A stretch of 64,000 nucleotides of DNA, taken from DATIXJ01 sp035518715 (GTDB lineage Bacteria > Bacteroidota > Ignavibacteria > UBA10030 > SZUA-254). The stretch covers positions 186,001-250,000 of the forward strand of contig DATIXJ010000043.1 of NCBI GenBank assembly GCA_035518715.1, written 5' to 3'. Positions 61,335-64,000 of this stretch are shown one piece after another (within the stretch, counting starts at the first letter, position 1; each line of letters opens with the position of its first letter). Position numbers and translations under genes: made by a program. Under the pieces are notes generated by a model. That model did not search any database, was not told the DNA's origin, and worked only from the letters and a program-made list of their open reading frames with translations.

Positions 61335-61831
61335 AACAGATACTCCTTGTTGTGTGTGTGATGATTGCCGCCATGGGATTTCAATCGAAGCGCGCGGATT
61401 ACTCGGGAAAATGGAAACTCAGTCTTAAGTTGAGCAAAGGGCTTCCGTCATCCTTTAAGCATGTGGATTCCTATACCATGCAGGTCGATCAGACGGATAC
61501 ATCCATGGTGATCAACACGCATCTCATGGGCTCGGGGCAATCGGTGGATTTTCCTCCGACCATCATTCCGTTTGATTCGGCAGAACAGCACCGTGTCGAT
61601 ACCCTCCGCGGGTCCGACCGGTGGATCTCGTCGACATGGACAACAACAGGGCAGAAGCTCATTGTCACCAACAAAGTCACGCAGCATCGCGGGACAACCG
61701 AACAACGGTATGTGGAAACCGACGTCTGGCAGTTCGGCAAAAGAGGCACGCTGATGATTCTCGTGACGCAGAAATTTGAGGGCGGTGACTCGAGTCATAC
61801 GGAACAACGATATTTTTCACGCGTCCGGTAA
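61331..61831 (+). CDS. Small secreted protein of unknown function inside the dcw cluster
   Basis: A 166-aa protein with a short signal peptide (MKQILLVVCVMIAAMG, cleavage near residue 18) and a beta-rich mature part (ADYSGKWKLSLKLSKGL, SYTMQVDQTDTSMVI, TWTTTGQKLIVTNKV, TDVWQFGKRGTLMILV) that reads like a small lipocalin-type or jelly-roll fold. I do not recognise a family. It is coupled to murF by an ATGA overlap, and its stop codon shares one base with the mraY start codon. This is an unusual place for an extra gene, since murF and mraY are usually direct neighbours. Confidence 0.7.
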   Translation: MKQILLVVCVMIAAMGFQSKRADYSGKWKLSLKLSKGLPSSFKHVDSYTMQVDQTDTSMVINTHLMGSGQSVDFPPTIIPFDSAEQHRVDTLRGSDRWISSTWTTTGQKLIVTNKVTQHRGTTEQRYVETDVWQFGKRGTLMILVTQKFEGGDSSHTEQRYFSRVR

Positions 61832-62955
61832 TGCTGTATTATCTTCTCGAATATTTTCGACGAAAATTCAATCCGCCCGGGTTCGGGTTGTTTCATTATA
61901 TCACGTTCCGTGCCGGTGCCGCTGCGATTACGGCACTGATCATCGCGTTCTGGATCGGTCCCAAAATAATCCGGCTCCTGAAAGCGCACCAGATCGGAGA
62001 ATCGGCAAAACTCGAAGCGCCCAAGACGCATCTCAGCAAAGCCGGTACTCCCACGATGGGGGGATTGATTGTTCTCGCCTCGATCCTCATCCCGTCGTTT
62101 CTCTGGATCGATCTGAAAAACGGCTATGTCATGCTGATTCTCTTTGTCACCGTGTCGCTCGGCGCCATCGGCTTCCTCGACGATTACCTCAAGGTGGTGA
62201 AGAAGAAGTCGAAAGGATTGATCGAGGAATACAAGCTCGTCGGTCAGATCGTCGTGGGCTTGTTTGTCGGCGGAATCATGTACTTCATGCCGCAGTATAT
62301 CGATCCGGGTCTTACAAAGATTCATTCGAGCACAACGGTTCCGTTCTTCAAGAATATGGAAATCGATTTCGGGCTCTTCTACATCCCGATGGTGGTCTTC
62401 GTTATAACGGCGACCAGCAACGCGGTGAATCTCACCGACGGTCTGGACGGCCTTGCGGCGGGAACGGTGGGCATCGTTGGTTTGACGCTTGCCGTCATGA
62501 GCTATGTGTCTGGCAATTCTGAGCTGAGTCATTATTTGACGATCCCCTTTCTGCGGGGAAATGGCGAACTCAGTATTTACTGCGCGGCGCTGGTGGGTGC
62601 GTCGCTCGGTTTTCTCTGGTTCAACGCGTATCCCGCCCAGGTGTTCATGGGAGATACGGGTTCGCTGGCGCTCGGGGGGGCGATCGGAGCGCTTTGCGTG
62701 CTGATCAAAATGGAGTTATTGCTGCCAACGCTCGGCGGCGTGTTCCTCATGGAAACGGTTTCGGTCATCATTCAGCGCGGATATTTCAAATATACACGCC
62801 GGAAATATGGCGAAGGGCGCAGAGTCTTCAAGATGGCGCCGCTGCATCACCATTTTGAAATGATGGGATGGCCCGAACCGAAAATTGTCACGCGGTTTTA
62901 TATCGTTGCGATTCTTCTGATGATTTTGAGTCTTGCGACGTTTAAGGTGCGCTGA
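61831..62955 (+). CDS. mraY: Phospho-MurNAc-pentapeptide transferase
   Basis: MraY makes lipid I from undecaprenyl phosphate and UDP-MurNAc-pentapeptide in the inner membrane. The 374-aa protein has about ten helices, KAGTPTMGGL near residue 70, FLDDYLKV, the catalytic NLTDGLDGLAAG near residue 195, and MGDTGSLALGGAIGA, plus the C-terminal HHHFEMMGWPE motif. All are highly conserved. The start shares one base with the previous stop. It is somewhat long because of an extra loop (about residues 150-180). Confidence 0.97.
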   Translation: MLYYLLEYFRRKFNPPGFGLFHYITFRAGAAAITALIIAFWIGPKIIRLLKAHQIGESAKLEAPKTHLSKAGTPTMGGLIVLASILIPSFLWIDLKNGYVMLILFVTVSLGAIGFLDDYLKVVKKKSKGLIEEYKLVGQIVVGLFVGGIMYFMPQYIDPGLTKIHSSTTVPFFKNMEIDFGLFYIPMVVFVITATSNAVNLTDGLDGLAAGTVGIVGLTLAVMSYVSGNSELSHYLTIPFLRGNGELSIYCAALVGASLGFLWFNAYPAQVFMGDTGSLALGGAIGALCVLIKMELLLPTLGGVFLMETVSVIIQRGYFKYTRRKYGEGRRVFKMAPLHHHFEMMGWPEPKIVTRFYIVAILLMILSLATFKVR

Positions 62956-62998
62956 AGGTTGTACGATGAACGCGCTTCAGGAGGTTGATGTAGAGGAA

Positions 62999-64000
62999 AT
63001 GGAAGTGAGTATCGTTACCGGCAAAAAGATATCCGTCATCGGCGCTGCCCGAAGCGGCGTCGCCGCGGCCCGGCTCCTCCAAAAGCACGGAGGAATCGTT
63101 TTTGTCAGCGATACCGGTTCCGAGAGCGCTCTCTCTTCTAGCGTTTCCGAGCTGAAGGCTCTTTCGATCAACTACGAGCTTGGCAAGCATTCGGACCGCG
63201 TGCTCGATGCCGACATTCTCGTCCTCAGCCCCGGGGTTCCGTCCAATGTCCCGGTGGTGGTGGAAGCAAAACGGCGTAAAATGCGCGTCGTGAGCGAGCT
63301 CGAAATGGCAAGCTGGTTCTGTCATGCGCCGATTCTCGCAGTGACCGGTACCAACGGAAAGACGACGACGACCACACTGATCGGCAGAATGTTCTCCGAT
63401 ATGAAGAGAAAACATAGAGTCGGCGGAAATATCGGTACGGCATTCTCCTCGTTTGTGGATGAACTGGAAAGAGATTCCGTCGCGGTCCTGGAAGTGAGCA
63501 GTTTTCAGCTCGACGAGATCGATCAGTTCCATCCGGAAGCGTCGGTTCTGCTGAACATCACCCCGGATCATCTTGACCGGTATGATCACGACATCGAAAA
63601 ATATATCGCTTCGAAGTGCAGGGTATTTGAGAATCAGACCATGGAAGACGTTCTGATCTATAATGCGGACGACGAGCTGACGCGCCGGGTTATCAACCGG
63701 CTTGGGACAACCCGCGTCGGCCTCCTCGGATTTGGAAGAGAGCAGAAATTTGAAGAAGGCGCGTTCGTGGATGACGGAATTCTGGTAACAGTTCTGGCAG
63801 GAAAGCGGACCGAGGTTGTTCCGGTTGAGGAAATCAGCATACGGGGTCTTCATAACCTCTACAATTCCATGGCGTCAACGCTTGCCGCCGAGTGGTTCGG
63901 GATCCGGTCTTCCTCGCTCCGTGCAACGCTCAGAAATTTCAAAGGGGTTGAGCACCGGCTCGAATTCGTGCGGGAAGTGAACGGTATCAGGTTTGTCAAC
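62999..64000 (+). CDS. murD: UDP-MurNAc-L-Ala:D-Glu ligase, N-terminal part (cut by window end)
   Basis: MurD adds D-glutamate to UDP-MurNAc-alanine. The 334 visible residues have the Rossmann start (ISVIGAARSGVAAA), the ATP loop VTGTNGKTTTTT, EVSSFQLDEI and GVEHRLEFV near the end of the window. The start is uncertain: an ATG at 62999 (close to a GAGG site) was chosen, but an in-frame ATG at 62966 is possible. The C-terminal part is outside. Confidence 0.93.
   Translation, partial: MEVSIVTGKKISVIGAARSGVAAARLLQKHGGIVFVSDTGSESALSSSVSELKALSINYELGKHSDRVLDADILVLSPGVPSNVPVVVEAKRRKMRVVSELEMASWFCHAPILAVTGTNGKTTTTTLIGRMFSDMKRKHRVGGNIGTAFSSFVDELERDSVAVLEVSSFQLDEIDQFHPEASVLLNITPDHLDRYDHDIEKYIASKCRVFENQTMEDVLIYNADDELTRRVINRLGTTRVGLLGFGREQKFEEGAFVDDGILVTVLAGKRTEVVPVEEISIRGLHNLYNSMASTLAAEWFGIRSSSLRATLRNFKGVEHRLEFVREVNGIRFVN

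Overview
The window comes from a moderately GC-rich Gram-negative bacterium of the Bacteroidota/Chlorobiota/Ignavibacteriota (FCB) branch. Four proteins or more carry outer-membrane or secretion features of that branch: three adjacent minus-strand proteins plus a fourth end in a type IX secretion (T9SS) type A sorting domain (core NYPNPFNP, end KMxLMK). There is also a FadL-type porin, an AsmA protein and KDO synthesis. MurE has the DNPR motif of a meso-diaminopimelate enzyme, and dapB/dapA/dapD are present. Bacterial microcompartment shell genes and EtfBA fit an Ignavibacteria-like lineage, but the species cannot be named from this sequence alone.

Layout. 1-7242 (minus): end-truncated pyruvate kinase, an overlapping sirtuin, a penicillin-acylase-family hydrolase, a FadL-type porin, a Tyr/Gly-rich lipoprotein and a small beta-barrel protein. 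7409-10026 (plus): a MoxR/Mg-chelatase-like AAA ATPase and its VWA partner. 10191-17531 (plus): a divergent HisA homologue, a PfkB kinase, dapB-dapA-dapD, an RmlD-like reductase, serS and an orphan DNA methyltransferase. 17651-24349 (plus): two halves of a heterodimeric ABC exporter separated by a four-helix-bundle gene in AT-rich repeats, then DUF4139 and DUF2911 proteins. 24350-24931 is noncoding and rich in hairpins. 24932-29704 (plus): a propeller-type sensor kinase, its NarL-type regulator and a membrane protein. 29757-36718 (minus): a membrane protein, a five-gene operon of T9SS cargo and a lipoprotein, and fructose-1,6-bisphosphatase. 36924-39265 (plus): etfB, etfA and a bifunctional nuclease. 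39259-42000 (minus): pdxJ, a YbbR protein and two BMC-domain shell proteins. 42294-53578 (plus): asmA, rsmA, a P-type Mg2+ ATPase, a PAP2 phosphatase, plsC, gatC, kdsB, a DUF502 protein and pyrG; a YjbQ protein faces pyrG. 54442-64000 (plus): the division and cell-wall cluster mraZ-rsmH-ftsL-ftsI-murE-murF-(unknown)-mraY-murD, the last cut by the window end.

The genes are mostly housekeeping. dapB/A/D make the diaminopimelate that MurE then adds to peptidoglycan. KdsB and PlsC serve envelope lipids and LPS, and CTP from PyrG is used by both CMP-KDO and phospholipid synthesis. MraZ probably represses its own cluster through three TGGRA repeats with 5-nt spacers just upstream.

The parts most worth a second look are: a BMC shell protein with an AT-hook-like motif and a SAP/Rho-N-like tail; a HisA homologue whose second catalytic Asp is Ser; a four-helix-bundle gene lodged between the ABC halves inside an AT-rich repeat family that seems to supply -35 boxes; a terminator-like hairpin in the leader of the T9SS cargo operon; and an unknown secreted protein fixed between murF and mraY. 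I did not find a clear new multi-gene defence system, CRISPR array, prophage, tRNA or rRNA.
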